A DNA stretch of 64,000 bases from CAWHXG01 sp963833235 (GCA_963833235.1 CAWHXG010000001.1:992001-1056000), one strand, 5' to 3'; positions 47,647 through 57,776 are shown, counted from the stretch's first letter. Translations and numbers: made by a program. The notes: generated by a model from the letters alone, not told the origin.

Positions 47647-47996
47647 CCGGCCCGATCCTCGACCGCGCGTTCCTGGTGCCGCAGAACGGGCGGTCGCGGT
47701 TTCCCAAGACCTCGCGCTATCATGGCATTCCCACGGCGCGGCATGCGGCGCCGGACGGCACGGAACAGCCCTATCTGTTGCGCCGTTTCCCGCCGCACCC
47801 CGCGGCGATGGAAACGATCGGCACCTACGTCGCGCAGCCCGCAGACCGGCGCGATCTGGCGGCGGAAACGGCGATAGGGCGGGTGGAGCTTTGGTGGCGG
47901 ATGGCGGATGCGGCCGGCGCCCCCGACCCCGACCGTGTGGTCGACCGGCCGGGCACGCCGGTGCGGCTGGCCCTCGATCCCGGCGCGGGAGGCTGA
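47643..47996 (+). CDS. LysM-like baseplate protein (gp53-type)
   Basis: 117 residues, ATGA overlap with the previous gene. After an N-terminal segment (SRYHGIPTARHAAPDGTEQP, YLLRRFPP) it has a LysM-like fold: TYVAQPADRRDLAAETAIGR, VELWWRMADAAGAPDPDRVV, ending VRLALDP. The WWRxADANxxxDPxxl pattern is that of phage gp53/Afp7 baseplate LysM domains. It probably clamps the inner baseplate around the hub. Confidence 0.75.
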   Translation: MTGPILDRAFLVPQNGRSRFPKTSRYHGIPTARHAAPDGTEQPYLLRRFPPHPAAMETIGTYVAQPADRRDLAAETAIGRVELWWRMADAAGAPDPDRVVDRPGTPVRLALDPGAGG

Positions 47997-48000
47997 GGCG

Positions 48001-49194
48001 ATGGCGGGAACCCAGCTTGCCATCCGCTCCGGATTTCTCTCCACAAGCCCCGTGCCCGAGGTGGTGATCGATGCGGTGCGCGATCTGAAGGTCACGCAGA
48101 GGGCCGGCCAGCGCGGGGGCTTTCAGATGACGCTGGCGCTGGAGAAGGGGGGCGCCATCGAGCGCGAGCTATTGCCCGACGGCTTCTTCGCCCCGCCCAC
48201 GCGGATGATCCTCTCGCTGATCACCGACGGGGTGCGCGAGGTTCTGATGGACGGGCACATCGCCAAGTACGACGTGCAGCAATCGAATGCGCCGGGGCAA
48301 GCGACCCTCACGATCACCGGCACCGACGCGACGCAGCTGATGGACCAGATCGACCTCACAGGCATTCCCTTCGCGGGCGTTCCCCCCATCGGGCAGGTCG
48401 CGCTGATCCTCTCGAAATACGCGATGCTCGGGATCGTGCCTCTGGTGCTGCCGACGCCGCTGATCGCCGTCGACAACCCGCTGAAGAAGTGGAAGAGCCA
48501 GAAGGGCACGGACTATGCCCATATCCGCTGGCTGGCGGGGCAGGTGGGCTATCAGTTCTCGCTGGAGCCCGGCCCCTCGGAGGGGATGCAGATCGCCTAT
48601 TTCGGGCCGGATCTCGGCTCGACAGGGGGCCGGATCGCCGGCGCCGGGCAAGAGGCGCTGCCGCCGCTGACGGTGAACATGGATGCGGCCTCGAACGTCG
48701 AGAGCCTGTCGATCGGGTTCGACGGAATGTCGAAGCCGCTGGTCTACGGATTCTACCAGAACCCCGACGCCCCGGTGCCGGTGATCCCGATCCCCTTCCC
48801 CGACCAGGTGCTCAACCCGCCGCTCGGGCCGGGCTTCATCCCCTATGCCAAGAACCTGGCGCTGAACAAGCCGGGCGGCGATGCAGGCGGCGAGAACGAC
48901 GACGACCGCGACGGCATGTCGAACAGCGATCTGGCATCGCTCATCATGAAGGGCATGGCGCGGGCGGCGAAGGGCGCCAATGTCATTACCGCCTCGGGAT
49001 CGCTCGACGTGGCGCGCTACGGCAGGGTGCTGCGCCCCCGCCGGCTGGTCGACGTGCGCGGCGCCGGCCCGCATTCCAACGGCACGTTTTACATCCAGAC
49101 GGTCGCGACCTCGATCCAGCGGGGCAAGTTCACCCAGAGCTTCACGCTATCGAAGAATGCCCATGGATCGTTCAGCGAGAAGGTCGCGGTATGA
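48001..49194 (+). CDS. Baseplate hub protein (gp27-like)
   Basis: 397 residues with GGGAGG before the ATG. DAVRDLKVTQRAGQRGGFQM, VLMDGHIAKYDVQQSNAPG and LTITGTDATQLMDQIDLTG are typical of gp27/VgrG N-terminal hub domains, as is the closing TFYIQTVATSIQRGKFTQSF. It forms the trimeric hub beneath the tube. The hub and spike are separate genes here, as in T4 and Myoviridae-like systems, whereas Afp8 and VgrG are fused. Confidence 0.85.
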   Translation: MAGTQLAIRSGFLSTSPVPEVVIDAVRDLKVTQRAGQRGGFQMTLALEKGGAIERELLPDGFFAPPTRMILSLITDGVREVLMDGHIAKYDVQQSNAPGQATLTITGTDATQLMDQIDLTGIPFAGVPPIGQVALILSKYAMLGIVPLVLPTPLIAVDNPLKKWKSQKGTDYAHIRWLAGQVGYQFSLEPGPSEGMQIAYFGPDLGSTGGRIAGAGQEALPPLTVNMDAASNVESLSIGFDGMSKPLVYGFYQNPDAPVPVIPIPFPDQVLNPPLGPGFIPYAKNLALNKPGGDAGGENDDDRDGMSNSDLASLIMKGMARAAKGANVITASGSLDVARYGRVLRPRRLVDVRGAGPHSNGTFYIQTVATSIQRGKFTQSFTLSKNAHGSFSEKVAV

Positions 49195-49703
49195 CCCAGC
49201 GATATTACGGCAAGTATCGCGGCTTCGTCACCTCCAACGAGGACCCGATGCGCGAGGGACGGCTGCTGGTGCAGGTGGGCGACGTGGCCGGCGTGATACC
49301 CACGACCTGGGCGACCCCATGCTTTCCCGCGACCGGCATCCAGATGGGCGCCTACCTGCTGCCGCAGGTCGGCGCGGGCGTGTGGGTGGAGTTCGAGCAG
49401 GGCGATCCCGACAAGCCGATCTGGTCTGGCTGCTGGTACCACAACGGCGCCGAGCTTCCCGCGCTTGCGCAGGTACCGCCACCGCCGGGCGGCTCGAACT
49501 TCGTGATCCAGACAGCCGGGCAGAACACCCTGATGCTGAGCGACGTGCCGGGCCCGGCGGGCGGCATCCTTCTGAAAAGCTCCACCGGGGCGACCATCGC
49601 GATCAACGAGACGGGGATCACCATCTCGAACGGGCAGGGCGCCACCATCGCGCTGAACGGTCCGGCGGTGTCGATCAACGGGCTGGCCTTGGTGGTGCAA
49701 TGA
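49191..49703 (+). CDS. Spike base protein (gp5/gpV OB-fold)
   Basis: 170 residues. The OB-fold signature is YGKYRGFVTSNEDPMREGRL, LLPQVGAGVWVEFEQGD and DKPIWSGCWYHNG, as in the phage gpV/gp5 family. The C-terminal part (NTLMLSDVPGPAGGILLKSS, GATIAINETGITISNGQGAT) is a short beta-helix for the spike. It overlaps the hub stop. It puncturates the target envelope together with the PAAR-like tip encoded next. Confidence 0.9.
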   Translation: MTQRYYGKYRGFVTSNEDPMREGRLLVQVGDVAGVIPTTWATPCFPATGIQMGAYLLPQVGAGVWVEFEQGDPDKPIWSGCWYHNGAELPALAQVPPPPGGSNFVIQTAGQNTLMLSDVPGPAGGILLKSSTGATIAINETGITISNGQGATIALNGPAVSINGLALVVQ

Positions 49704-49722
49704 TGGGCAGGGGGGATGCGAC

Positions 49723-50067
49723 ATGCCGGGCTTCGTAATGACCATCGCCAGCGGCTGGTCCTGCCCGCATGGCGGCAAGGGCTCCATCGCGCCGGGGGCG
49801 AAGGGCGTGTTCATCGCCGGGCAGCCCGCCGCCACGATGGCCGATCAGTTCGTCGTGGCCGGCTGCCCGTTCCAGGTGCCCATCGGCACGGGCACCAAGC
49901 CGCAGCCCTGCGTCAAGAGCCAGATCACCGCGCCCGCCACCCGGGTGACCGCGATGGGGCAGCCGCTGGTTCTTTCGACAAGCCCGGGCCTCTGCCAATC
50001 GGCCGAGCAGATCCCGCAAGGCGCGCATATCGTCTCGGTCGTGCAATCGAAGGTGGTTGCCACATGA
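49723..50067 (+). CDS. PAAR-like spike tip protein
   Basis: 114 residues. The repeated short hairpins and cysteine-containing turns (GWSCPHGGKG, VVAGCPFQVP, KPQPCVKSQ, GLCQSAEQ) match the PAAR-like proteins of eCIS loci, in which Cys and His bind a metal at the cone apex. It caps the spike. The ATG is 20 bases after the spike stop and it ends in an ATGA overlap with the gp25 gene. Confidence 0.88.
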   Translation: MPGFVMTIASGWSCPHGGKGSIAPGAKGVFIAGQPAATMADQFVVAGCPFQVPIGTGTKPQPCVKSQITAPATRVTAMGQPLVLSTSPGLCQSAEQIPQGAHIVSVVQSKVVAT

Positions 50068-50426
50068 CCCATGTCGCCTTTCCCTTCCGCTTCGGGCCGC
50101 TCGGCCGCACCGAGAACGCCGACGACACGGCCTACATCCGCAGCCTGATCGAGCAGGTGCTCTTTACCCACCCGGGCGAGCGGGTGATGCGGCCGGGCTT
50201 CGGCGGCGGGGCCAAGGCGCTGGTCTTCGAGCCGGCGGGCGAGGCCCTGGCCCGCGCAGCCGAGATCAACATCCATGCCGGGCTGAACCAGGCGCTCTCG
50301 GACCTCGTGCAGGCAACGGGCGTGAGCGTGGAGGCCGACGAGGAGAGGCTTGCCGTCACCGTGCGCTTCGCCGTCAGGGGAGAGACCATGCCTCGTACGG
50401 AAGTCTTCGTGAGGAAACGGCCATGA
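50064..50426 (+). CDS. gp25-like baseplate wedge protein
   Basis: 120 residues of the GPW/gp25 family. The conserved sequence is VLFTHPGERVMRPGFGGG, with the ERxxxPxFG element found in all gp25 homologues. It connects the baseplate to the first sheath ring. It overlaps both neighbours. Confidence 0.92.
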   Translation: MTHVAFPFRFGPLGRTENADDTAYIRSLIEQVLFTHPGERVMRPGFGGGAKALVFEPAGEALARAAEINIHAGLNQALSDLVQATGVSVEADEERLAVTVRFAVRGETMPRTEVFVRKRP

Positions 50427-52816
50427 CCCTGATGCTGGATTGCGACGACGACGACCGGCGCCGCGCCGTGCGCATGGCCGGCACCGTCAACGGCATCGAT
50501 TTCATCGAGGTCGCGGACGCGGCGCAGACCGTGCTCGAGGTGACATTCCTGCATCCGCTGCCCGGAGAGGCGGGTGGCGTGCCGGCGGCGCCGCCGCTTG
50601 GGGTGGCCAACCTGCGCCTTTCGGGCGGGGTCCGGATCCGGGCGGTGCGGATCCTCGCGGTCGACCAGCCGCGGCCCAACGTCCTGGCTCTCACGGTCGA
50701 TCAGCCCGGCGATTTTTCGGTTTATACCCTGTCTGTCGTGGCCGGCGCCGGCGGCGATGCACCTCCCCCGGGCTTCGACCCCAGCCTCTCGCGCGCGACC
50801 TTCTCGTTCAAGGCGGCCTGCCCGGTGGACCTGCCCTGCGCCACGCCGCCCGCCTGCGTGCCGACGCCCGGCGCGGCCCCGGTCATCGACTATCTCGCCA
50901 AGGACTATGAGAGCTTCCGAGCGGCGATGCTGGCCCGGCTGCGGCAGCTCATGCCCGACTGGCAGGATGCCAGCCCCGCCGATCCTTATCTGGCCCTGGT
51001 CGAGACGCTGGCCTACGCGGCCGACCGGCTGAGCTACATGCAGGACGCGGCGGGCACGGAGGCCTACCTCTCCACCGCACGCAGCCGCATCTCGGTGGCC
51101 CGGCACACCCGTTTGATCGACTACCCGCTGCACGCCGGCGCCAATGCCCGCACCTTCGTGGCGTTCGAGGTGGGCGCCGCGGCAGACGGGCGCGCATTGG
51201 GGCCGGGCACGCCGATCTTCAGCCGCCAGCCGGGTGTGCCTGCGGAGGCCGATGCGGCGGCGCTGGCCAAGGCGCTGAAGGCCGGTGCCGTGGGCTTCGC
51301 GCTGATGACGGCGGTGACGCTGCACGCCCGGAACTCGAGGATCGCGTTCCACACCTGGAGCCGCCGCGACTGCTGCCTGCCAAGGGGCTCTACAGCCGTG
51401 ACGCTTGCGGGCGCGCCGGTGCTGCAGCCCGGCGATTTTCTGGTGCTCGAACAGATCGCCTCGCCACAGACGGGGGCGGACGCCGATGCGGATCCGGACC
51501 TCACTCATGTGGTTCGACTGACAGACGCGACCGCCGGCACCGATCCGCTGGACGGCGCGCCGATCGTCGAGGTCGCCTGGGCCGATGCCGATGCGCTGCC
51601 CTTCGATTTGCCCCTCGCCGGCGGGGTCGGCGAGGGAGGCGCCGAAGCCGTGCTGGCCCGGGCCCGCGCCAACGTCGCCCTGGCGGATCACGGCATCTGG
51701 ATGCCGGCACCGCTCGATCCCCAAACGATGCCTGCGGATGGCAGCTATCGTCCCTGCATCGCGGTGCCGGGGGTGACCCGGGCGGCGCCCTTCACCCCCG
51801 GGGGCTCGGCCACCGCCGCGCTGAAGACCGATCCCAGGGTCGCCGTTCCGGCGATCCGGCTTGTCGATGCCAGCGGCCCGTGGGTGATGCAGCAAGACCT
51901 TCTGGCCAGCGACCGTTTCGCCAACGACGCCGTGGCGGAGCTGGACGATGCCGGCTTCACCCGCCTGCGCTTCGGGGACGACGTGAACGGCCGCCACCCG
52001 GCGCCTCTTTCCCGCTTCGCTGCCAACGCACGCTTCGGCACCGGCGCGCGCGGCAATGTCGGGCGCGGGGCCCTGGCGCATGTGGTCTCAGGTTGGGGCG
52101 GCCCCCCGGTGGAGGGCATCCTCGCCGTCGACAACCCGCTGCCCGGATCGGGCGGCGCGGAGCCCGAGCGCCCGGCTCGCGCCCGCCTCTTCGCACCGCC
52201 CTCGATCCGCGAGCAGAAGCGCGCGGTCACCGCCGCCGACTGGGCCGCCTGGGCCCGGACCCACCCGCGGGTGCAGCGGGCCGCGGCCGACCTGCGCTGG
52301 ACGGGCAGCTGGTATACCGTCTTCCTCACGCTCGACCTCGTGGGCGGCGGACGGATCGACGCCGAGCCGGGCCTGCGCGCGGCCCTTCTGGCGCATCTGG
52401 GCGCGGCGCGGCTAGCCGGCTACGATCTGGAGCTGCGCGATCCGATCTTCCTGCCGCTGCACCTCGTGCTGCGCGTTTGCGCCGCGCGCGACCATGCCGG
52501 CGCCGATATCCGCGCCCGCCTGATGGCGCGGTTCTCCTCGGGGATCGCAGCGGATGGGCGGCAGGGCGTGTTCCACCCCGATGCCTTCAGCTTCGGCGAT
52601 CCGGTCTATCTCAGCCGGGTCGTGGCGGCGGCGATGGCGGTGGGCGGCGTCGGGTCCGTCGCGGTGGAGACGTTCCAGCGGTGGGGCGGCAGCGCCAACG
52701 GCGAGGTCGCCGCAGGCGTGCTGCGACCGGGCGCGCGGGAGATCGTGCAGTTGGAGAACGACCCGAACTTCCCGGAACGCGGAGTGTTCGAAGTCGTGGT
52801 AGAGGGCGCGTTATGA
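50423..52816 (+). CDS. Baseplate wedge protein, gpJ/gp47-like (first of two)
   Basis: 797 residues of the putative baseplate-assembly family (Afp11-like). After an N-terminal beta region, residues about 150-260 hold IDYLAKDYESFRAAMLARLR, a conserved aspartate-rich region (DWQDASPADPYLALVETLAY) and the helical TARSRISVARHTRLIDYPLH. The C-terminal part, ending EIVQLENDPNFPERGVFEVV, is also typical. It forms the wedges of the baseplate. ATGA overlap with gp25 and with the next wedge gene. Confidence 0.9.
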   Translation: MTLMLDCDDDDRRRAVRMAGTVNGIDFIEVADAAQTVLEVTFLHPLPGEAGGVPAAPPLGVANLRLSGGVRIRAVRILAVDQPRPNVLALTVDQPGDFSVYTLSVVAGAGGDAPPPGFDPSLSRATFSFKAACPVDLPCATPPACVPTPGAAPVIDYLAKDYESFRAAMLARLRQLMPDWQDASPADPYLALVETLAYAADRLSYMQDAAGTEAYLSTARSRISVARHTRLIDYPLHAGANARTFVAFEVGAAADGRALGPGTPIFSRQPGVPAEADAAALAKALKAGAVGFALMTAVTLHARNSRIAFHTWSRRDCCLPRGSTAVTLAGAPVLQPGDFLVLEQIASPQTGADADADPDLTHVVRLTDATAGTDPLDGAPIVEVAWADADALPFDLPLAGGVGEGGAEAVLARARANVALADHGIWMPAPLDPQTMPADGSYRPCIAVPGVTRAAPFTPGGSATAALKTDPRVAVPAIRLVDASGPWVMQQDLLASDRFANDAVAELDDAGFTRLRFGDDVNGRHPAPLSRFAANARFGTGARGNVGRGALAHVVSGWGGPPVEGILAVDNPLPGSGGAEPERPARARLFAPPSIREQKRAVTAADWAAWARTHPRVQRAAADLRWTGSWYTVFLTLDLVGGGRIDAEPGLRAALLAHLGAARLAGYDLELRDPIFLPLHLVLRVCAARDHAGADIRARLMARFSSGIAADGRQGVFHPDAFSFGDPVYLSRVVAAAMAVGGVGSVAVETFQRWGGSANGEVAAGVLRPGAREIVQLENDPNFPERGVFEVVVEGAL

Positions 52817-55560
52817 ACGAGGCACGAAGCTGCGGCTGCGACGCGGCAGAGCGCACCCCGCGCGAGGTTGCCCCGGCGCCCTTCCAGGACAGCATCAGCG
52901 TGCGGATCGGAGACCATTCCAGCTTCCTCGGTACGATGACGGCGGCAATCGCCGGCACGCCGCATCTGGCGGGGCTGACCACGCGCGACCCCGGCGATCC
53001 GGCCATCGCGCTGATGGATGCCTGGGCGGTCGTACTCGACACCCTGACGTTCTATCAGGACAGGATCGTCAACGAAGGGTTCGTGGGCACCGCGACCGAG
53101 CGCCTCTCGCTGATGGAGCTGGGTCGGCAGATCGACTACCGCCTGGCACCCGGCGTCTCGGCCGAGACCTGGCTGGCCTATACGACCGACGAGATCCCCG
53201 GCAGCCCGACCGAGGTGACGATCCCGGAACGTGCCATCGTCCAGAGCATCCCCACCGAGGCAGGCGCGCTTCCGCAGACCTTCGAGACCGATGCGGCGAT
53301 CCTCGCCCGCTCGGCCTTCAACGACATGCGGCTGGAACTGGCGCAGTACGTCGCGCCGCGGGATGGCGACAGGGTGATCCACCTCGATGTCGCCACGGCG
53401 CGGCTGGCGCCCGGAGACGCGCTGGTGCTGCTGGGCGACGAGCGCATCGCCTCGGCCACCAGCCGCCGCTGGCAGGTGCGCCGGGTGCTCTCGGCCGAGG
53501 CGATCCCGGAAGACCCCGTGTCGCGGCAGCCGTCGCGGATGCGGGTGACCCTGGAACATCCATTCGAGGAGGCCGTGGGCAGCTCCAACCGGATCCCGTC
53601 GCTCGGGCTGCGGCTCTTCGTGTTCCGGCGCCGCGTCAGCCTCTTCGGGCACAACGCGCAGCCTTGGGTCACATTGCCCATCTCCCTGCGGATCGGCGAG
53701 GCCCCGCCCCGGATCGAGCTTGCCGCGGAGGCGGCGAAGGCCTTCGAGATGGCAGCGCGCGTGCAGCCGGAAGCGGCGATCCTCGCAGAGGGCGACGCTT
53801 TCAGGGTGTCGGAACCGCCCGTTGCCTTCGAGGGCCGCTATGCCCAGGCGCTTCCGCAGAAATTGCTCGACGAACTGGATTTCTATCCCGCGAGCAATTT
53901 CAGCCTCATCCGCGGGCCCTTTGCCGACAGGCAGACCACATGGGCCGAGGCGACCCTGCCGCCGAGCGACCCGTTCGTCTACCTCGATCAGGTCTACGAC
54001 GATATCGTCGCGGGCGCCTGGCTGGTGCTGCGCCAGGCGGTCACGGGCGGCACCGAGGAAGAGCTTTTCCGGGTGTCCGAGGTGGCGGAGGTCAGCCACA
54101 GCGATTTCAACCTCACCGCGAAGGTAACGAGGTTGCGGCTGGAGGGCACCGGGCTCGATCGGTTCTCGCCGCGCAGCGCCACCGTCTATGCCGCGTCGGA
54201 GGCCGTCGGCTGGGCACGCCGGCCGATCCGGGCACCGGCGGCGGGGCTGACCCTGCGCCTGGCGAAGCCGGTCGAGGGCCTGAAGGAAGGGCAGGTCGTG
54301 GCGATCCGGGGGGAGGCCGCCGATGGCAGCGGCCCCGTGGGGCTGATCCGTACCATCGAGGCGGTCGCAACCGTGCCCGCGCAGGGCAATCCGCAGATGC
54401 AGCAGACAGTCGCCCAGACCACCGAGATCACCTTTACCCGCGCCATCGAGCCGCCGCTTGCCGCCGACAGCGTGCGGATCAACGCCAACGTCGCGCCGGC
54501 CTCGCATGGGCAGACCCGGGTGGAGGCCATCGGATCCGGCAACGCCGCGCTGGCCTTCCAAAGGATCGACCTGCCCGGGGCGCCGCTGGCGCATGTGAGC
54601 GCCACCAACGCCACCGGGCGCCGATCGACGCTGGAGCTTCGGGTCAACGACATCCTCCTGGAGGAACGGCGCGATCTGCTCGGCGCCGGCCCACGGGACC
54701 GGGTGTTCTCCAGCCAGATCGATACCGAAGGGACCGTGACCCTCAGCTTTGGCGACGGGTTGACCGGGGCGCGGTTGCCCACGGGCGATGCCAACGTGAC
54801 AGCGCAGTACCGCGTGGGCGGCGGCCTCGCGGGATTGCTGGAGGCCGAAACGCTCACCCAGCCCCTGACGCGGCCCGTCGGCCTGCGTGGCGTGACGAAC
54901 CCCGCCCCCACCACCGGCGCGGAGGACCCCGAGAGCCTCGAGGCGGCGCGCGCGAACGCGCCGAGCACCGTCACGACCCTCGGGCGGATTGTGTCGCTGA
55001 AGGATTACGAGGATTTCGCCAGGACCTTCGGCGGCATCGCAAAGGCCAGCGTCACCCCGCTCTGGGACGGGCGGCGGATGGTGGCGCATCTGACGATCTC
55101 GGGGGCCGGCGGGCAGGTGCTGGGGCCGGTCGATACCGTCTACCAGAACCTCGTGACCGCCATCGATGCCGCGCGGCCGCGTAGCCAGCCGATCCGGATC
55201 GACCCTGCCGAGATCGTCGGCTTCGCGCTCGACGCGGCCCTGTGGCTGGCACCCGAATACGAGGCCGAGACCGTTCGGGAGGAGGTTCGCGCGCTGCTGC
55301 TGGCCGCCTTCACCTTCGCGGCGCGCGGTTTTGCCGAGCCCGTCGCGGCCAGCGATGTACTCACCCGCATCCAGGGGGTTCCCGGCGTCCTCGGCGCACG
55401 GCTCGATGGCTTTCACCGGCTGCCCCGGGTCGCAAGCGAGCCCGCCGCCGCGCCCCTTCTGCTGGCGCAGCCGGCGCGGTTCGAGGCCGGGGCCTTCCGG
55501 CGGGCGGAGATGCTGGTGCTCGACCCCGCGCAGCTTACGGTCAGGGAGGTCGCGCCATGA
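52813..55560 (+). CDS. Baseplate wedge protein, gpJ-like (second of two, Afp12-like)
   Basis: 915 residues, related to the previous protein. The N-terminus carries a cysteine pair (RSCGCDAAERTP), then a conserved helical region (DPAIALMDAWAVVLDTLTFY, QDRIVNEGFVGTATERLSL). The C-terminal gpJ-like domain is seen as GRIVSLKDYEDFARTFGGIA, VREEVRALLLAAFTFAARGF and LTRIQGVPGVLGARLDGFHR. Two diverged wedge proteins per baseplate are normal for Afp/PVC-like systems. Confidence 0.9.
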   Translation: MNEARSCGCDAAERTPREVAPAPFQDSISVRIGDHSSFLGTMTAAIAGTPHLAGLTTRDPGDPAIALMDAWAVVLDTLTFYQDRIVNEGFVGTATERLSLMELGRQIDYRLAPGVSAETWLAYTTDEIPGSPTEVTIPERAIVQSIPTEAGALPQTFETDAAILARSAFNDMRLELAQYVAPRDGDRVIHLDVATARLAPGDALVLLGDERIASATSRRWQVRRVLSAEAIPEDPVSRQPSRMRVTLEHPFEEAVGSSNRIPSLGLRLFVFRRRVSLFGHNAQPWVTLPISLRIGEAPPRIELAAEAAKAFEMAARVQPEAAILAEGDAFRVSEPPVAFEGRYAQALPQKLLDELDFYPASNFSLIRGPFADRQTTWAEATLPPSDPFVYLDQVYDDIVAGAWLVLRQAVTGGTEEELFRVSEVAEVSHSDFNLTAKVTRLRLEGTGLDRFSPRSATVYAASEAVGWARRPIRAPAAGLTLRLAKPVEGLKEGQVVAIRGEAADGSGPVGLIRTIEAVATVPAQGNPQMQQTVAQTTEITFTRAIEPPLAADSVRINANVAPASHGQTRVEAIGSGNAALAFQRIDLPGAPLAHVSATNATGRRSTLELRVNDILLEERRDLLGAGPRDRVFSSQIDTEGTVTLSFGDGLTGARLPTGDANVTAQYRVGGGLAGLLEAETLTQPLTRPVGLRGVTNPAPTTGAEDPESLEAARANAPSTVTTLGRIVSLKDYEDFARTFGGIAKASVTPLWDGRRMVAHLTISGAGGQVLGPVDTVYQNLVTAIDAARPRSQPIRIDPAEIVGFALDAALWLAPEYEAETVREEVRALLLAAFTFAARGFAEPVAASDVLTRIQGVPGVLGARLDGFHRLPRVASEPAAAPLLLAQPARFEAGAFRRAEMLVLDPAQLTVREVAP

Positions 55561-57755
55561 CCGGCACGATGTACGAGCTTCTGCCTGCCCACATGCGCAC
55601 GCTGGACGAAGAGGGCGGGCAGCCGCTCGCGGCCCTCTTCTCGCTTCTGGAACGCGAGGCCGCGCTGATCGAGGAGGATATCGCGCGGCTGTCGGAGACC
55701 TGGTTCATCGAGACCTGCCCGCCCTGGGCGATCCCTTATATCGGCGCGCTCCTCGAGGCCCGCGCGCTGCACGACCTGGGTCCGGAAAGCGGCTTTTCGG
55801 CGCGCGCCTGGGTCGGCAACACGATCCGCAACCGCAAGCGCAAGGGCACGCTGGAGGTGATCGAGGCGGTCGGGGCCGAAGCCACCGGCTTTCCCGCCCG
55901 CGCGGCAGAGATGTTCGAACGGCTTTCGGCCACCCAATGGCTGAACCACCCCCGGCCGCACCGCAATGCCAGCGCCAGCATCCGCGACGGCGATGCCATG
56001 GCGCTAACCGGAAGCGCGTTCGACCGGACGCCGCGAACGGCGGAGATGCGGCGCATCGACCGCGGCGCGGGGCGCTACAGCCTGCCGAACGTCGCCGTGC
56101 ATCTGTGGCGGATGCAGCCCTATCGGATGATCGCCGCAGAGGCTGCGGCGCTCGACGATCACAGGTTCCACATCGACCCGCTGGGTCGGGAGATCCCCCT
56201 CTATTGGCCCGGCAGAACGGAGCGCGGGGTGGCGCAGCTTGCGGAGCTGGTGGACATGCCGGTGCCGCTGGCCATCCGGCCGCTCCACCGCGAACTGGAA
56301 GCGCTGCGGCAGGCCATGGCAGGGGGCATAGCGCCCCCGGAGCCGGTCTGGTTCGGCGATGCGCCGGCCTTCGCGGTCTCCCTGCAGGTGGCGCCTGGCG
56401 ATCCGTTCGTCGAGGTGCCGCCCGCGCGCATCGCGATCTGCGACATCCACGACAGCGGCGGCGGCTGGCGGCGGCCGCCGGCGAGCCTCGACTACGTGAC
56501 CGAGGGCGGGGCGACCGAAACACTGCCCATCACGCTGGGCGTCGACCCGTTGCGGGGCCGGATCGCCTTGCCCGAGGGGGAGGCCGCCGCCGCCCTTCGC
56601 GTGACCCACACCTATGCCGCGCCCGGCGATCTCGGCGGCGGCCCCTATGCCCGCCGGGTCACCGACACGGGCCTGCTGGGGCGGCCCGCCGGGTTCCAGG
56701 TGGGCGTCAGCAAGCGGTTGCCGCCAGACGGTGCCACCATCGTCGGCAGCCTCGCCGAGGCGGTGGGGCTTTGGAACGCCCAGCCCCCCGGCACGGCGGG
56801 GATCATCGCGATCATGGACAACGACCGCTTCGAGGAGGATCTGACCGGCCCCGACGCCATCCGCCTGGAAGGCGGCGCGGCGCTGGCGATCGTGTCGGCG
56901 GACTGGCCCGAGCAGGCGGAGGAGGAAGGTACCCTGGTGCGCCGCCCCGGCACCCTCGTGGCGACCGGCCGCCGCGCGGCACTGGTCGGACCCTTGCAAG
57001 TCATCAGCGAAACCGATCTGGGCGCCGATCTGCCCTGCGTCTTTTCGCTCGACGGGGTTCTGATCGACGGGCAGATCACCCTTTCGGGCGACCCCGGGCG
57101 CGCCTTCGGAACCGTTTCCCTCACCCATGTCGGGCAGGTCCCGCGCGTTGGCGGGCTTCGCCTTGAGGACCCGGCCATCGAGGACAGGCTGATCGTCGAG
57201 CGTTGTGTTCTGGCGGGCGTCGCGTTGGGCGAGGCGGAGGCGGATCTGGTGATCGCCGACAGCATCGTGGACGGTAGCGGCGGCGCGGCCGTGGACGCCC
57301 CGATGGGGGAGCTGCATGCAACCGCCGCCACCCTCATCGGCGCAACCTCCTGTGGAGAGCTCTTTGCCGGCGATACGCTCTTCGACGGCCCGGTCACGGC
57401 GGCGCGCAGCCAGGCGGGCTGCATGCAGTATTGCGCCTACGATCCCGGAGGCGCCCGCACCCCGCGCCGCTACCGCTGCCAGCCGGACCTCGCCCTCGCG
57501 GGCCGCCCACCGGAGGAGCACGCCGCGATCGTCGCGGGTCTGCGCCCCTCCTATGCCGCAGATTCCTTCGGCGCGCCGGGCTACGGGCGCCTCGCCGACG
57601 CCTCGCCCCAGGCGCTGCTGACGGGCGCCTCCGACGGCGGGACGATCGGCGCCTGGCATTTCCTGCGCCTGCCGTGGCGCAATGTGAACTTCACCATCGC
57701 GGCCGAGGAGTATCTCCCCTTCGGTCTGCGCAGCGGCACGATTTTCGAGACATGA
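55557..57755 (+). CDS. gpI-like baseplate protein with a long C-terminal extension
   Basis: 732 residues. Residues 1-150 match the P2 gpI/tail-protein family (YELLPAHMRTLDEEGGQPLA, FIETCPPWAIPYIGALLEA, VGNTIRNRKRKGTLEVIEAV). Residues 150-730 are a beta-rich extension; near the end there is a series of short strands (ERCVLAGVALGEAEADLVIA, DSIVDGSGGAAVD) that could form a beta-helix, with a cysteine-rich stretch (GCMQYCAYDPGG and YRCQPDLAL). It probably links the baseplate to fibre- or receptor-binding parts. Confidence 0.82.
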   Translation: MTGTMYELLPAHMRTLDEEGGQPLAALFSLLEREAALIEEDIARLSETWFIETCPPWAIPYIGALLEARALHDLGPESGFSARAWVGNTIRNRKRKGTLEVIEAVGAEATGFPARAAEMFERLSATQWLNHPRPHRNASASIRDGDAMALTGSAFDRTPRTAEMRRIDRGAGRYSLPNVAVHLWRMQPYRMIAAEAAALDDHRFHIDPLGREIPLYWPGRTERGVAQLAELVDMPVPLAIRPLHRELEALRQAMAGGIAPPEPVWFGDAPAFAVSLQVAPGDPFVEVPPARIAICDIHDSGGGWRRPPASLDYVTEGGATETLPITLGVDPLRGRIALPEGEAAAALRVTHTYAAPGDLGGGPYARRVTDTGLLGRPAGFQVGVSKRLPPDGATIVGSLAEAVGLWNAQPPGTAGIIAIMDNDRFEEDLTGPDAIRLEGGAALAIVSADWPEQAEEEGTLVRRPGTLVATGRRAALVGPLQVISETDLGADLPCVFSLDGVLIDGQITLSGDPGRAFGTVSLTHVGQVPRVGGLRLEDPAIEDRLIVERCVLAGVALGEAEADLVIADSIVDGSGGAAVDAPMGELHATAATLIGATSCGELFAGDTLFDGPVTAARSQAGCMQYCAYDPGGARTPRRYRCQPDLALAGRPPEEHAAIVAGLRPSYAADSFGAPGYGRLADASPQALLTGASDGGTIGAWHFLRLPWRNVNFTIAAEEYLPFGLRSGTIFET

Positions 57756-57776
57756 TCATGTGGAAGGATTGAGGAC

